Shown here: in pieces, positions 28,115-29,571 of the stretch
How the letters are laid out: each line of letters begins with the position of its first letter
How positions within the stretch are numbered: the first letter of the stretch is position 1
IMG/VR virus record: IMGVR_UViG_3300036945_000379
Coordinates: 1 to 29,571 of that record
Strand: one strand, 5' to 3'
DNA: 29,571 nt
Source: a virus
The notes under the pieces: model-generated
Told to the model about the DNA's origin: nothing
Seen by the model: the letters and a program-made list of their open reading frames with translations, nothing else
The model's database searches: none
Position numbers and translations under genes: made by a program

Positions 28115-28147
28115 AGGGCACAGAAGTGTGCCCTTTTCCTTTCTTTT
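28115..28147 (+). terminator. Rho-independent terminator
   Basis: AGGGCACA (28115-28122), loop GAAG (a GNRA-like tetraloop closed by a stable stem), TGTGCCCT (28127-28134), then a T-rich tract. Eight perfect pairs eight bases after the upstream stop. Confidence 0.88.
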
Positions 28148-28162
28148 ACATAGGACATTACA

Positions 28163-28393
28163 ATGAGCAGATTGCAGTTGCACGGACGCACCTTCGTAGT
28201 GTTCGATGCCAATAACAAAGAACACCGCAAATGGTTTGCGGATTTTAACACTACAGGACGCTGGGGTCGATGCCCAGTGCGGTTCGTTGTCAACGACGAC
28301 CACGGCGACTTGATTACACAGATCCAACGAGAACTAATCCAGTTCTATGTTGACAAAGAATTTAAAACACTAACCAAAGAAGTAAACGTATAA
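28163..28393 (+). CDS. Hypothetical small protein
   Basis: A 76-residue basic protein with an AGGA ribosome site. 'RTFVVFDANNKEHRKWFADF' (about 9-28), then 'RCPVRFVVNDDHGDLITQIQ' and a C-terminal helix. No promoter is seen between it and the terminator before it, so it may depend on read-through or on a promoter not recognised. It overlaps the next tiny gene by one base (TAATG). Confidence 0.68.
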   Translation: MSRLQLHGRTFVVFDANNKEHRKWFADFNTTGRWGRCPVRFVVNDDHGDLITQIQRELIQFYVDKEFKTLTKEVNV

Positions 28394-28503
28394 TGACACA
28401 ACCTGCAACACCTAAAGTCGGCGACCGAGTTCCTAGTTCTACTGGCGGAGTCATCACTTATACAAAGACAGGTCTGATCCACACTATGTCTAAGAATCGT
28501 TAA
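28393..28503 (+). CDS. 36-residue micro-protein
   Basis: A 36-residue frame starting in a TAATG overlap: MTQPATPKVGDRVPSSTGG, then 'VITYTKTGLIHTMSKNR'. The Val-Gly-Asp-Arg-Val and Gly-Gly-Val-Ile turns look like a small SH3-like beta hairpin. The coupling and the promoter directly after its stop favour a real gene, but at this size certainty is limited. Confidence 0.5.
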   Translation: MTQPATPKVGDRVPSSTGGVITYTKTGLIHTMSKNR

Positions 28504-28532
28504 TTGACACAATTAAGATTAGACGTTATAAT
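28504..28532 (+). promoter_or_regulatory. Sigma70-type promoter of the AAA+ ATPase
   Basis: TTGACA (28504-28509), 17-base spacer and TATAAT (28527-28532), directly after the upstream TAA. Confidence 0.83.
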
Positions 28533-28567
28533 AGACACATAGCAAAACATTTATAGGAGAATGCTAA

Positions 28568-29571
28568 ATGGCAAAAGTAAATAAAGGCGGAGTAGGCGAA
28601 CCCCGTACAGTAAAGATCACAGAAGCAAAGCGTCTTATCCGCCGTGCTATGAAAGTCAAGCGTCCCGTGTTTATGTGGGGTCCTCCAGGCGTAGGTAAAT
28701 CCGACCTTGCCGCTCAGTTGGCAGAAGAAATGGGTGGCGCTCTTATTGACGTTCGTTTGAACTTGTGGGAACCTACAGACATTAAAGGTATCCCTTACTA
28801 CAATGCTAAAGAAAACACAATGTCGTGGGCACCTCCCAGTGAACTGCCTACTAAAGAGTTTGCCGCAAAGCATCCTGTCGTAGTATTGTTCCTGGACGAG
28901 CTAGCTGGTGCGGCTCCTGCTGTTCAGGCCGCGGCTTACCAACTTATCCTTAACCGCAAGGTTGGCACATACGAACTGCCAGACAATGTTGTTATTATGG
29001 CGGCTGGTAATCGTATGACAGACAAAGGTGTTACTTATCGTATGCCTACTCCGTTGGCTAACCGCTTTGTTCACTTTGAACTTCGTGTAGACTTTGCAGA
29101 CTGGAATGTTTGGGCACTACAAAATCGTATCCATCCAGACGTGGTAGGTTACTTGAACTACCAAAAAGCAGACTTGTACAACTTTGATCCTACTGTACAT
29201 GACCGTTCGTTCGCTACACCTCGCAGTTGGAGCTTCGTGTCAGATCTTATTGATGACGAGATGACAGACAACGAGCAGACAGATATGGTCTCGGGTTGCG
29301 TTGGTGAAGGCCTTGCAATTAAGTTTATGGCTCATCGTAAGATTGCCGCAGACTTGCCAACTCCTACAGATGTATTGTCTGGTAAAGTTAAAGAATTGAA
29401 GACTAAAGAAATTAGTGCTATGTATTCTTTGACAACCGGCATGTGCTACGAGCTCAAAGACGGCTACGACAATGCTAAGAAAAGTGGCAAATTGGATACA
29501 TGGCACATTAACTGTGAGAACTTCATCCAGTTTATGATGGACAATTTTGAGGCAGAGATGGTTATTATGGG
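28568..29571 (+). CDS. MoxR-type AAA+ ATPase (partial, runs off the window)
   Basis: At least 334 residues, open at the right edge. ATG 28568 follows AGGAGA; an ATG at 28561 opens only a short frame. AAA+ motifs: Walker A GPPGVGKSD (38-46), Walker B VVLFLDEL with D110-E111, and sensor 1 MAAGNR (144-149), then 'PLANRFVHFEL' with the arginine finger region. MoxR ATPases usually work as chaperone-like remodelers with a VWA-domain partner, often encoded next door; that gene would lie beyond the edge. Early expression is suggested by the promoter. Target unknown. Confidence 0.88.
   Translation, partial: MAKVNKGGVGEPRTVKITEAKRLIRRAMKVKRPVFMWGPPGVGKSDLAAQLAEEMGGALIDVRLNLWEPTDIKGIPYYNAKENTMSWAPPSELPTKEFAAKHPVVVLFLDELAGAAPAVQAAAYQLILNRKVGTYELPDNVVIMAAGNRMTDKGVTYRMPTPLANRFVHFELRVDFADWNVWALQNRIHPDVVGYLNYQKADLYNFDPTVHDRSFATPRSWSFVSDLIDDEMTDNEQTDMVSGCVGEGLAIKFMAHRKIAADLPTPTDVLSGKVKELKTKEISAMYSLTTGMCYELKDGYDNAKKSGKLDTWHINCENFIQFMMDNFEAEMVIM

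Noticed and set aside
28526-28873. Minus-strand Cys/Phe-rich frame at the AAA+ gene
   Set aside because: Antisense to the Walker A and Walker B coding region; no ribosome site and atypical composition.
1-29571. tRNA genes, CRISPR arrays, insertion sequences or an integrase
   Set aside because: No T-arm-like GTTCRA motif in a cloverleaf context, no regularly spaced repeats, and no transposase or recombinase motifs were seen on reading; a covariance-model scan was not possible here.

Overview
The window is a piece of a lytic T4-like (myovirus-type) phage genome. The evidence is a family B DNA polymerase of gp43 type, a gp45-type sliding clamp, a T4 RNase H-like 5'-3' nuclease, a DsbA-like small protein, small proteins of the kind common in aquatic T4-like phages, and TATAAATA-type late promoters beside strong sigma70-type promoters. 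Genes are tightly packed (ATGA and TAATG overlaps) and nearly all on the + strand. The DNA is AT-rich. A Gram-negative aquatic host is likely; the one exported Ala/Lys/Pro-rich protein has a proteobacterial-looking signal peptide, but the host cannot be fixed from sequence alone.

Layout. 1-2825: the end of one unknown gene, two small phage proteins, a Dps-type ferritin behind a late promoter, a lysozyme-like C-terminal fragment and a radical SAM protein with an N-terminal twitch-like region. 2829-7350: replication block (DsbA-like protein, small membrane protein, DNA polymerase, sliding clamp, two paralogous small proteins). 7352-15035: a long operon-like run with a divergent QueD/PTPS-like protein, an unknown protein, a DpdA-type tRNA-guanine-transglycosylase homologue, a Gfo/Idh oxidoreductase, a zinc-type dehydrogenase, an unknown protein, a GT-B glycosyltransferase, a fatty-acid-hydroxylase-like membrane protein, a fibre-like small protein, a nucleotidyltransferase and a short UDP-sugar dehydrogenase. 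15018-19437: GTP cyclohydrolase I, small proteins, QueE and S-adenosylmethionine synthetase. 19754-23358: 5'-3' nuclease, small unknowns, a PhyH-type dioxygenase and the exported Lys/Pro/Ala-rich protein. 23369-24613: the only minus-strand gene, a second radical SAM protein, facing the + genes across a shared terminator. 24659-28532: small genes behind near-identical sigma70 promoters, plus a GIY-YIG-like nuclease with a late promoter. 28568-end: a MoxR-type AAA+ ATPase, cut by the window edge.

How the genes fit together. FolE, the QueD-like protein, QueE and the DpdA homologue form most of a pathway that makes a 7-deazaguanine and exchanges it into phage DNA, a known anti-restriction strategy. 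QueC is not in the window, so the product is either a pre-nitrile base or depends on QueC elsewhere. MetK would supply SAM to QueE and the two other radical SAM proteins. The DpdA gene heads a cassette of oxidoreductases, a glycosyltransferase and a hydroxylase-like protein, which could further modify the base or could make a surface glycan; the sequence does not decide this. No tRNA gene, CRISPR array, insertion sequence or integrase was seen, and no stretch over 300 bases lacks a gene.
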